NCBI GenBank assembly: GCA_017453085.1
Contig: JAFTKV010000198.1
Location: 1-5,515, forward strand
Direction: 5' to 3'
Length of the DNA: 5,515 nt
Source of the DNA: Clostridia bacterium
GTDB taxonomy: Bacteria; Bacillota; Clostridia; Oscillospirales; CAG-272
Made by a program: the position numbers and the translations under genes. Below, one piece after another: positions 1-5,340 of this stretch. How positions within the stretch are numbered: the stretch's first letter is position 1; the number at the start of each line of letters is the position of its first letter. Below the pieces are notes generated by a model. The model was not told where the DNA came from. It made no database searches and was given only the letters and a program-made list of their open reading frames with translations.

Positions 1-1557
1 GCAATGTGCAACGTCGGAATCTTTTACGAGTTCGGCAAAAGCGTAGAACAGAGCTATGAAAAAGCAGTGGAATACTATCAAATGTCTGCCGCGCAGGGAT
101 ATGCGAACGCTGCCTATAATTTGGGCGTTTGCTACGAACGCGGGCAAGGTATAGAGCAGGATTATGACGAAGCGTTTCGTTTATACAATCTCGCAGCAGA
201 GCAAGGCTTGGCCGACGCACAGAACAATCTCGCTGTCTGCTACGAACACGGACGAGGCGTGGAGCAGAATTACGCCGAAGCCTTTCGACTCTACCTGCTC
301 GCCGCCGAGCAGGGACTTGCGCTGGCGCAGTCCAATTTAGCGTTCTTCTATGCAAACGGCCACGGCGTAGAGCAAAACCATGCACTTGCAGCAGAATGGT
401 TCGAAAAAGCCGCCAACGCAGGATTGGCCAAGGCACAATGTGCGTTAGGTAAGTACTACGAGGTAGGAGAAGGAATCGAGCAAAACTATGCCCTTGCCGT
501 GGAGTGGTACACCAAGGCAGCCGAGCAAGGACTTGCAGAAGCGCAAAACTGTATGGGAGAGTGCTATCTCTACGGGCGCGGGGTGGAAGAGGATCTTGTT
601 ACTGCAGCAAAGTACTTCCAACTCGCCGCCGAGCAAGGGCATTCCGGCGCACAATGTAATTTAGGCTATTGCTATAACTTCGGTAAGGGAGTAGAGGTCA
701 GTCACGAGCTGGCGGTTCACTACTATCAATTGGCGGCTGAGCAAGGACAGGCGGTTGCGCTGTGCAATCTGGCGCTCTGCTACAAGCACGGCACGGGCGG
801 TCTGCCGAAGGATGAAGAAAAGATGATTCATTATTACACCCTGTCTGCAGAAGCCGGAAATGGAAAAGCACAGTACAGTCTTGCGCTTTGTTACAGCAAT
901 GGAACCGGTGTGGAACGAAACTATGCCGAAGCTATCCGCTTATACACGCTTGCCGCTGAGCAAGATCATGTGAATGCGCTGTTTAATCTTGGCAATCACT
1001 ACCGCAGCGGCAGAGGAGTGGAGAAAAACTATGCCGAGGCAATCCGTCTGTATGAAAGAGCAATCGCTTTGGGGCACACCGGCGCGATCGTGAATCTGGG
1101 TCTTTGCTATCAGAAAGGCGGCTACGGAATCGAAGCCGATCCGATCAAGGCGGTAGAGCTGTTCCGTTCGCGGGCTGAGCAAGGCAATTCGGACGGGCAG
1201 TATTATCTCGCCAATCTCTACCGGGACGGAATTGGTGTACAGCAAAGCTTTGAAGAAGCAGTGCGCCTCTACACACTCGCCGCCGAGCAGGGGGACGAAT
1301 ACGCTATGAACAACCTCGGCGAGCGTTACCGAAATGGCGAAGGCGTAGAAAAAAATATTCAGAAGGCAATCGAATGCTATGAATCTGCCGCTGCGAAAAA
1401 ACTCGGCTCTGCTTGCACCAATCTGGGTGAGATCTATGAAAACGGCGAAGGAGTTCGCAAGGATCTGCCCAAAGCCATCGAATGGTATCGTCGCGGGGCA
1501 AGCTTGGGTAACACCAAATGCAAGGAAGCACTTGAACGGCTGAGCAAAGAGAGCTGA
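1..1557 (+). CDS. Sel1-like repeat protein, 5' end cut by window edge
   Basis: The frame is open from the first base (GCA ATG TGC) to a TGA at 1555-1557, giving 518 residues. The ATG at 4 is probably not the start: it sits at the variable second residue of a Sel1 repeat (A-x-x-N-x-G-x-x-Y) and has no visible RBS, so the gene most likely begins outside the window. The visible protein is 14 back-to-back Sel1-like repeats of 36-37 residues plus an 11-residue tail. Typical pieces are NLGVCYERGQGIEQ and EAFRLYNLAAEQG. Sel1 repeats are alpha/alpha solenoids related to TPRs that act as protein-protein interaction scaffolds. The partner is not deducible. No catalytic domain or membrane segment is visible in this part, and a signal peptide could only be in the missing N-terminus. 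The gene looks more AT-rich in its synonymous sites than the minus-strand genes beside it. Family assignment is firm; function is unknown. Confidence 0.93.
   Translation, partial: AMCNVGIFYEFGKSVEQSYEKAVEYYQMSAAQGYANAAYNLGVCYERGQGIEQDYDEAFRLYNLAAEQGLADAQNNLAVCYEHGRGVEQNYAEAFRLYLLAAEQGLALAQSNLAFFYANGHGVEQNHALAAEWFEKAANAGLAKAQCALGKYYEVGEGIEQNYALAVEWYTKAAEQGLAEAQNCMGECYLYGRGVEEDLVTAAKYFQLAAEQGHSGAQCNLGYCYNFGKGVEVSHELAVHYYQLAAEQGQAVALCNLALCYKHGTGGLPKDEEKMIHYYTLSAEAGNGKAQYSLALCYSNGTGVERNYAEAIRLYTLAAEQDHVNALFNLGNHYRSGRGVEKNYAEAIRLYERAIALGHTGAIVNLGLCYQKGGYGIEADPIKAVELFRSRAEQGNSDGQYYLANLYRDGIGVQQSFEEAVRLYTLAAEQGDEYAMNNLGERYRNGEGVEKNIQKAIECYESAAAKKLGSACTNLGEIYENGEGVRKDLPKAIEWYRRGASLGNTKCKEALERLSKES
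4..1521 (+). repeat. 14 tandem Sel1-like coding repeats, 108-111 bp each
   Basis: Repeat units start at 4, 112, 220, 328, 436, 544, 652, 760, 871, 979, 1087, 1198, 1306 and 1414. Units 8 and 11 carry one extra residue in the turn before the second helix (GTGGLPKD and GGYGIEAD), so they are 111 bp. The core pattern is N-L-x-x-x-Y-x-x-G-x-G-V-E-x, then A-x-x-x-Y, then A-A-E-Q-G-x-x-x-A. Deviations: unit 1 has S in the second glycine position (GKSVEQ), unit 9 has AEQD instead of AEQG, and unit 13 has AAAKKLG in place of the AEQG turn. Neighbouring units that are nearly identical as protein differ at many synonymous sites, so the array is not a recent DNA duplication. Confidence 0.9.
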
Positions 1558-1631
1558 TCCGAATGTATACCAATCAATCGACATATAGACTATAGTCAAT
1601 TGCCATACACATTGCTTTCATCAAATAGACA

Positions 1632-1667
1632 CAAAACTCTCCTGACCATATGGTCAGGAGAGTTTTG
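1632..1667. terminator. Perfect 36-bp palindrome, probable bidirectional terminator
   Basis: The sequence is a perfect palindrome with its centre between 1649 and 1650. Its arms run from CAAAACTCTCCTGACC inwards to a central ATAT. In RNA from either strand it folds into a stem of about 16 bp with A-tract/U-tract ends (AAAA opposite UUUU), the usual shape of a two-way intrinsic terminator. It lies 74 bp after the Sel1 gene stop and 5 bp after the radC stop, between convergent genes, exactly where a shared terminator is expected. The unpaired U-tract is short in both directions, so the U run within the stem would have to serve. Confidence 0.85.
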
Positions 1668-1672
1668 CTCTA

Positions 1673-2473
1673 TCATTTCTTCTTACCGGTTTTGAAATTA
1701 AATTTTGTGCTGCCGGGGGATGAATAGCGGGTTCGATCCAATAGATCCCGCAGGATAAAATAGTACTTGCCGTCCGACACCAAAACGTGCTCCCACAGAT
1801 TGATGCCCATCACCGTTGCGGCGTGCAATAGCGCAAATGAGACCGATTCGTCTGCCTCCGAGGGCGTGAGAATGGGATCGGGATGGTTGTGCGCCAGCAC
1901 GATGTGAGTTGCCTTCGCCATGATCGCGTACTCCATGATCTGACGGATGTCCACGTTCGACTTATTCACGCTGCCCTCGCTGATCTTATGGGTAGTGATC
2001 AGCCGATGATCGGCTGAAAGCAGCAGAACCAGCACTCGCTCACGGGGCAGTCCGTCCAGCTGACTGACCAGATATCGCCCCACTTCGTCCAGATCCTTGA
2101 ATTGAGTCGGCTCTTGGTCGGCTTCACGATCGGCACGGCGATACAGCTCTGCAAGCAGACCGACCAGATCTGCGCTTTGCTCTCCGATCCCCGGAACTGC
2201 GGTCAGCTCGTGGCGTTTGGCAGCCAGCAAGCCCTTCAGACCGCCAAACCGATCAATCAGGCGATGAGCAGTTTCATTGGTATTGATCCTCGGAATGCTG
2301 TAAAACAGAAGCATTTCCACAATCTCGTGATCGGCAAGGGCTTCCCCGCCGCCCCCACGGAATTTCTCCCGCATCCGATCTCTGTGACCGTCGTGGATCG
2401 GCTTGTCCTGTTTCGTGGAATCAGTACTCAATCTCGACTTCGTGTCCGGTCTTGGCGGAGAGATAGATGGCAT
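1673..2473 (-). CDS. radC: RadC-family JAB/MPN domain protein (UPF0758/DUF2466)
   Basis: Numbered from the ATG at 2473 (266 aa). A conserved N-terminal start (HDGHRDRMREKF, 28-38) is followed by ADHEIVEMLLFYSIPRINTN, a helix-hairpin-helix segment near 88-101 (LTAVPGIGEQSA), and a JAB/MPN domain with the JAMM metal motif H195-N-H197-P...P-S205-x-x-D208; E166 is a possible acidic partner. RadC proteins were named for a DNA repair phenotype later disputed. The JAMM site suggests a zinc hydrolase, but the true activity is not settled. The start is uncertain: the ATG at 2473 overlaps the upstream oxidoreductase gene by 53 bp and has no strong RBS, while a TTG at 2431 would give 252 aa, an 11-bp overlap and a length before HDGHR that suits the family. 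An ATG at 2374 would cut off the conserved HDGHR. It ends with a basic tail (KTGKKK) and is the last gene of the minus-strand operon. Confidence 0.92.
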   Translation of the reverse strand: MPSISPPRPDTKSRLSTDSTKQDKPIHDGHRDRMREKFRGGGGEALADHEIVEMLLFYSIPRINTNETAHRLIDRFGGLKGLLAAKRHELTAVPGIGEQSADLVGLLAELYRRADREADQEPTQFKDLDEVGRYLVSQLDGLPRERVLVLLLSADHRLITTHKISEGSVNKSNVDIRQIMEYAIMAKATHIVLAHNHPDPILTPSEADESVSFALLHAATVMGINLWEHVLVSDGKYYFILRDLLDRTRYSSPGSTKFNFKTGKKK

Positions 2474-3485
2474 CCAGGATCTTCATCAGCACGACACCGT
2501 CCACTGCGGGAGCGATGCACTCGGTGCGACCTGCGATACAATCGATGAAATGATTGATCTCGTTCTGGAAGAGACCGTTGAAGGAAAGTGCGGTAGGATA
2601 GGTCAGGTTCACGTCTGCCATGTAGCCGTTGACCACAGTGTACATCTCCAGCTCGGGATCCAGCTTGGCGCCGCCCTTGGTGCCGAACAGCTCGATCTTG
2701 CCCTCGTCCTTCTTCAGGTTCAGCGCGAAGGATGCTTCTACGTGCAATACTGCACCATTGTCGAAACGGATCATAGCAGATGCCAAATCCTCTACGGTTA
2801 CAGGATCACTATCGGATGCGCCCGCGGAGCGGTAGGAACCGGGATTGCGGACAACGTCGGGGCGATCACCCAGCTTGCGGAAGGTGGCACCGTAAACCGA
2901 TACGGGCTTGGGTCCGCCGAGAAGATAGCGCACCAGGTCGATGACGTGCACGCCCAGATCAATGAGAGGGCCGCCGCCGCTACGGGTCACGTCTGCAAAC
3001 CAGCCGCCGGGATTGCCGTGACGGCGCAGATAAGTTGCCTTTGCATAGTACAGCTCGCCGAAATAGTCGGATTCGATGAACTGCTTCACCAGCTTGCAAT
3101 CGTTGCCGTGACGGCGCACGAAGCCGATCATCAGCTGCTTGCCGCACTCCTCGGCGGTCTTCTTCATCTCTTCTGCCTCTTTGGCGTTGAGTGCCATAGG
3201 CTTTTCGCAAAGCACGTGCTTGCCTGCCTTCAGGGCAGCGATGGTGCAGGGAGCGTGACCGTTATTCCAGGTGCAAACGCTGACCGCGTCCAGCTCGGGA
3301 AGAGCCAGCATTTCATCCAGATTGGTGTACAGACGGGTCACGCCGTACTTCTTGCCCATATAGTTCAGACGGTCTTCGTTGATATCGCAGAATGCGTAGA
3401 GTTCAGTCTCGGGATTTGCCAGATACGCCTGGATGTGCTCTACCGAAATGCTGCCTACGCCGATAATACCAATTTTATATGCCAT
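2421..3485 (-). CDS. Gfo/Idh/MocA-family NAD(P)-dependent oxidoreductase
   Basis: 354 aa, a normal length for the family. The N-terminal Rossmann domain opens with IGIIGVGSISVEH (5-17, G9-x-G11), has an acidic residue after strand 2 (FCDINEDR, D34), and ends with the family signature CEKPMA (E94-K95-P96). The C-terminal alpha/beta domain carries GGGPLIDLGVHVIDL, where D176 and H180 match the usual catalytic pair. R/H-rich segments RRHGN occur twice (124-128 and 154-158), the second just before GGWF near the expected substrate pocket. Such enzymes oxidise or reduce a hydroxyl/keto group on sugars, inositols, amino sugars or glycosides in the cytoplasm; the substrate here is unknown. The start is supported by a GGAGG 9 bp upstream. 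It follows the isomerase gene by 20 bp and overlaps radC, so the three are likely co-transcribed. Lysine is mostly AAG, which hints at good expression (inference). Confidence 0.95.
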   Translation of the reverse strand: MAYKIGIIGVGSISVEHIQAYLANPETELYAFCDINEDRLNYMGKKYGVTRLYTNLDEMLALPELDAVSVCTWNNGHAPCTIAALKAGKHVLCEKPMALNAKEAEEMKKTAEECGKQLMIGFVRRHGNDCKLVKQFIESDYFGELYYAKATYLRRHGNPGGWFADVTRSGGGPLIDLGVHVIDLVRYLLGGPKPVSVYGATFRKLGDRPDVVRNPGSYRSAGASDSDPVTVEDLASAMIRFDNGAVLHVEASFALNLKKDEGKIELFGTKGGAKLDPELEMYTVVNGYMADVNLTYPTALSFNGLFQNEINHFIDCIAGRTECIAPAVDGVVLMKILDAIYLSAKTGHEVEIEY

Positions 3486-3494
3486 GATTTTAAT

Positions 3495-3499
3495 CCTCC
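3495..3499 (-). promoter_or_regulatory. Ribosome binding site of the oxidoreductase gene
   Basis: On the minus strand GGAGG lies 9 bp before the ATG at 3485, in the 20-bp gap after the isomerase gene. It fixes the oxidoreductase start and shows that it has its own translation initiation within the operon. Confidence 0.85.
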
Positions 3500-3505
3500 G
3501 TTATT

Positions 3506-4357
3506 TTAGTTTGCCGCAATGATGGAGCGCAGGAAATCTGCTGCCATTGCGATATCTGCTGCGGGATCTGCCCCGCATTCCCGTTCGATGGTGAGGAAGC
3601 CGCGATAGCCGATCTCATCCAGTGCCTGGAGATAGTTCGGGAAGTCTACCCCGCCCTGTCCCAGAGGCAACTCCTGATAGGATCTGCCCAGATGCGCCAG
3701 CGCATCCATCTTCACACCGTAAACGATTTCGGGATCCTTCTCGTAGATGCGGATGCCGTCTTTCGCGTGCGTGTGAACGATGTAGTCCTTCAAAGTATAG
3801 ACCGCCTGCACGGGATCGTCGCCGGTGACCATCACGAAGTTGGCGGGATCAAGATTGACCGCAACGCCGCGGGAGCCGAGTGAATCCAGGAAATTCTTCA
3901 GCACGATGGCGGTTTCGGGACCGGTCTCGATGGCGAAGTGAGCGTTCAGCGAGTCGGCATATTCGGCCAGCGTATGGCAGGCCTCCTGCATGATCTTATA
4001 GCGATCGTGACCGGGATCGGTGGGAACAACGCCTATGTGGGTGGTGACCACATCGGTGCCCAGCTCCTTGGCCAGCTCCAGAATGCGCTTGGACTTATCG
4101 ATCAGCCCGGGATTCAGCTCAGCATTGCCGAAACCGTGTCCCAGATCGCCGCAGAGGGCGGAGAAAACCAGACCGTTGTCCTTCATCATGGACATAAGCT
4201 CGCTAATCTTGGCGGGAGTCATATTATCGGGCGAATGCACGCCTGTGGTGGAGTACATCTGCACGCCCTTTGCTCCGATCGACGCAGCACGGCGGATCGC
4301 CTCGGCGTCGGGAAGCAGGAAGGAATCCAGCATCGCTCCGATGGGAAAATTATACAT
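3506..4357 (-). CDS. Sugar phosphate isomerase/epimerase-like TIM barrel (AP endonuclease 2 fold)
   Basis: 283 aa, typical of the xylose isomerase-like TIM-barrel family (AP_endonuc_2 fold). Strand-end motifs with probable metal ligands occur in the expected order: THIG (H107), FAIETG (E144), NLDPAN (D170), HTHAKD (H195, H197, D199) and LTIERE (E258 or E260). The GQGGVDFP segment (233-240) is also typical of sugar isomerase/epimerase members. The family includes inosose dehydratase (IolE), isomerases (IolI) and tagatose/psicose 3-epimerases, and members often sit beside Gfo/Idh/MocA oxidoreductases. The pairing here fits sugar or cyclitol catabolism, but the substrate and exact reaction cannot be assigned. 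No signal peptide is visible, so it is cytoplasmic. The start is well supported by GGAGGTG and by a promoter just upstream. It is the first gene of the minus-strand operon. Confidence 0.93.
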   Translation of the reverse strand: MYNFPIGAMLDSFLLPDAEAIRRAASIGAKGVQMYSTTGVHSPDNMTPAKISELMSMMKDNGLVFSALCGDLGHGFGNAELNPGLIDKSKRILELAKELGTDVVTTHIGVVPTDPGHDRYKIMQEACHTLAEYADSLNAHFAIETGPETAIVLKNFLDSLGSRGVAVNLDPANFVMVTGDDPVQAVYTLKDYIVHTHAKDGIRIYEKDPEIVYGVKMDALAHLGRSYQELPLGQGGVDFPNYLQALDEIGYRGFLTIERECGADPAADIAMAADFLRSIIAAN

Positions 4358-4362
4358 AAAAA

Positions 4363-4369
4363 CACCTCC
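4363..4369 (-). promoter_or_regulatory. Ribosome binding site of the isomerase gene
   Basis: GGAGGTG on the minus strand, 5 bp from the ATG at 4357 (7 bp measured from the GGAGG core), followed by a T run. It is a strong match to the anti-Shine-Dalgarno sequence and settles the start. Confidence 0.88.
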
Positions 4370-4374
4370 GTAGA

Positions 4375-4390
4375 GTGAATCTTAATTCAC
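4375..4390 (-). promoter_or_regulatory. 6-4-6 dyad at the start of the operon transcript
   Basis: GTGAAT, a 4-base spacer, ATTCAC: a perfect inverted repeat 3 bp downstream of the -10 element, covering the expected transcription start, with the RBS 5 bp beyond it. It could be a repressor operator or a short 5' hairpin in the mRNA. Short dyads of this size occur by chance, so the call is tentative. Confidence 0.4.
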
Positions 4391-4393
4391 CTC

Positions 4394-4422
4394 AGTATAA
4401 CACAGAATTCCCCTAAATGCAA
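4394..4422 (-). promoter_or_regulatory. Sigma-A-type promoter of the isomerase-oxidoreductase-radC operon
   Basis: On the minus strand, -35 TTGCAT (4422-4417), 17-bp spacer, -10 TATACT (4399-4394), with TGT directly before the -10 (extended -10). The expected start of transcription is near 4387, giving a leader of about 30 bases that includes the GGAGGTG. It is the only good promoter I see for the three-gene operon. Confidence 0.82.
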
Positions 4423-4438
4423 GACATTTGGGGGAATT
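4406..4438. promoter_or_regulatory. 14-bp imperfect inverted repeat over the operon promoter, terminator or operator
   Basis: The arms are AATTCCCCTAAATG (4406-4419) and CATTTGGGGGAATT (4425-4438), separated by 5 bases, with one T/G mismatch that would be a wobble pair in RNA. The dyad starts 14 bp past the ZIP gene stop, so it may terminate that gene, although no U-tract follows on the minus strand. It also covers the -35 element and most of the spacer of the next promoter, so a protein binding it would block RNA polymerase. Both roles are possible. Confidence 0.65.
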
Positions 4439-4452
4439 TGAGTAAATAGATT

Positions 4453-5208
4453 TTATCCAAGCAGCACGTCGGTTGCCAGCATCAGACAAAAGCCTGCCAG
4501 CAGGGACCAGGTCGCTCCCCGCTCGGAGCCGTGGGCGTGGGTCTCGGGGATCATCTCGTCGCTGATCACATAGAGCATCGTACCGCCTGCGAATGCCAGG
4601 GCAAACGGCAGGATCGCATTGGCGACCGTGACGGCAAAATAACCGATCAGCGTACCGACCACCTCGATGACGCCGGTGAGTGCAGCGCAGATGAAGGTTT
4701 TTTTCGGAGACACGCCCGCCGCCAGCATAGGGGCGATGATGACCATTCCCTCGGGAATGTTTTGCAGAGCGATGCCGCCTGCGATCACCAGTGCTTCCGC
4801 ATTGTTGCCCGATCCGAAGCCCACACCGGCGGCAATGCCCTCGGGGAGGTTATGGATCGCAATCGCGGTGACGAACAGCAATACCTTGCTGAGATTGGTA
4901 TTGTGGCCGTGGGATTCCTGATCCGGTCCTATCAGCTTGTGCAGATGCGGAACCAGCTTATCCACAAGGTTCAGACACAGCGCACCTACGAAGATGCCGA
5001 TGATCGCGATAACGATACCCCACTTCCCTCCGTATTCCACCGAGGGAAGGATCAGACCCAGCACCGCTGCAGCCAGCATCACGCCTGCAGCAAAGGAAAG
5101 GACAATGTCCGAGAATTGATGAGATATTTTTTTGAAACAAAAACCGATAACAGAGCCGATGACGGTTGCGCCTCCTACTCCCAGCGCAGTTAATAATACG
5201 AGTTCCAT
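4453..5208 (-). CDS. ZIP-family divalent metal transporter (GufA/ZupT-like)
   Basis: 251 aa, about eight predicted membrane helices (roughly 3-24, 34-56, 63-82, 107-130, 137-158, 171-191, 194-217, 231-250). The ZIP metal-site motifs are intact: HNLPEG in helix 4 (H119, N120, E123) and QNIPEG in helix 5 (N150, E153). The loop between helices 3 and 4 holds several histidines (H88, H90, H100, H102), as is usual for the family, and IPETHAHG (220-227) adds two more before the last helix. ZIP proteins bring zinc or other divalent metals (Fe, Mn, Co) into the cytoplasm; the preferred ion is unknown. The ATG at 5208 is chosen because AGGAGA lies just upstream and a promoter precedes it. An in-frame ATG at 5322 would add 38 non-family residues and start inside the folC terminator. 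It appears to be a single-gene transcript. Confidence 0.94.
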   Translation of the reverse strand: MELVLLTALGVGGATVIGSVIGFCFKKISHQFSDIVLSFAAGVMLAAAVLGLILPSVEYGGKWGIVIAIIGIFVGALCLNLVDKLVPHLHKLIGPDQESHGHNTNLSKVLLFVTAIAIHNLPEGIAAGVGFGSGNNAEALVIAGGIALQNIPEGMVIIAPMLAAGVSPKKTFICAALTGVIEVVGTLIGYFAVTVANAILPFALAFAGGTMLYVISDEMIPETHAHGSERGATWSLLAGFCLMLATDVLLG

Positions 5209-5213
5209 ACGTC

Positions 5214-5219
5214 TCTCCT
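5214..5219 (-). promoter_or_regulatory. Ribosome binding site deciding the ZIP transporter start
   Basis: AGGAGA on the minus strand, with the AGGAG core 6 bp before the ATG at 5208. The longer reading frame from 5322 has no comparable site, so this RBS selects the shorter protein. Confidence 0.85.
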
Positions 5220-5238
5220 GTTCTTTGAACGTTCCGTA

Positions 5239-5254
5239 AGCCCCAATAGGGGCT
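5239..5254 (-). promoter_or_regulatory. 6-4-6 dyad in the ZIP transporter leader
   Basis: AGCCCC, 4-base spacer, GGGGCT: a perfect inverted repeat beginning 6 bp downstream of the -10 element, at or next to the expected transcription start, and 30 bp before the ATG. In RNA it would form a GC-rich 6-bp hairpin at the very 5' end. It may be an operator for a metal-responsive repressor or an mRNA-stabilising hairpin. It does not resemble the Fur, Zur or MntR box consensus sequences I know. Confidence 0.45.
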
Positions 5255-5260
5255 GATACC

Positions 5261-5289
5261 AGTATAGCACAAATCTGCCACTTGTGCAA
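5261..5289 (-). promoter_or_regulatory. Sigma-A-type promoter of the ZIP transporter gene
   Basis: On the minus strand, -35 TTGCAC (5289-5284), 17-bp spacer, -10 TATACT (5266-5261), preceded by TGC (extended -10). The predicted start near 5254 gives a leader of about 46 bases. The -35 lies within a small dyad, ACTTG-2-CAAGT (5280-5291), that could be a regulator site. The promoter sits between the folC terminator and the ZIP gene, so the transporter should be transcribed on its own. Confidence 0.83.
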
Positions 5290-5304
5290 GTTGTTCGATG
5301 AAAA

Positions 5305-5333
5305 AATCGGGATCTGTCGCAAAGATCCCGATT
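5305..5333 (-). terminator. Intrinsic terminator of folC
   Basis: An 11-bp perfect stem (AATCGGGATCT, 5305-5315, with AGATCCCGATT, 5323-5333) and a 7-base loop. In the minus direction the stem runs into six T residues (5306-5301, the first two of them stem-paired). It starts 7 bp after the folC stop codon. Shape, position and U-tract all agree with Rho-independent termination. Confidence 0.92.
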
Positions 5334-5340
5334 GATTTCG

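Noticed and set aside
4..1521. Regular 108-bp periodicity considered as a CRISPR-like or satellite array
   Set aside because: The repeat is at protein level, with synonymous drift between units and no identical repeat/unique spacer alternation.
1588..1597. 10-bp palindrome GACTATAGTC in the convergent gap
   Set aside because: Too short to support a function alone, and a chance match is likely in an AT-rich spacer; no promoter elements surround it.
940..1599. Minus-strand open frame (219 codons) opposite the Sel1 gene
   Set aside because: Shadow of the repeat gene: its apparent periodicity comes from the Sel1 repeats on the other strand, and it runs through the Sel1 stop region without an RBS.
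2403..3509. Long plus-strand open frame (368 codons) opposite the oxidoreductase gene
   Set aside because: It mirrors the codon structure of the real minus-strand gene, has no RBS, and its protein shows no recognisable family pattern, whereas the minus frame has complete Gfo/Idh/MocA motifs.
4358..4393. Riboswitch or structured leader before the isomerase gene
   Set aside because: The leader is only about 30 bases, far too short for a known aptamer class; only the small 6-4-6 dyad is present.
4531..5193. Plus-strand open frame (220 codons) opposite the ZIP gene
   Set aside because: Highly charged protein with no family features; it is the antisense of a membrane-protein gene whose minus-strand frame is unambiguous.
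5209..5322. 38-residue N-terminal extension of the ZIP transporter from an ATG at 5322
   Set aside because: It would start in the folC terminator and span the ZIP promoter; the internal ATG at 5208 has a clear RBS and matches the usual ZIP start at helix 1.
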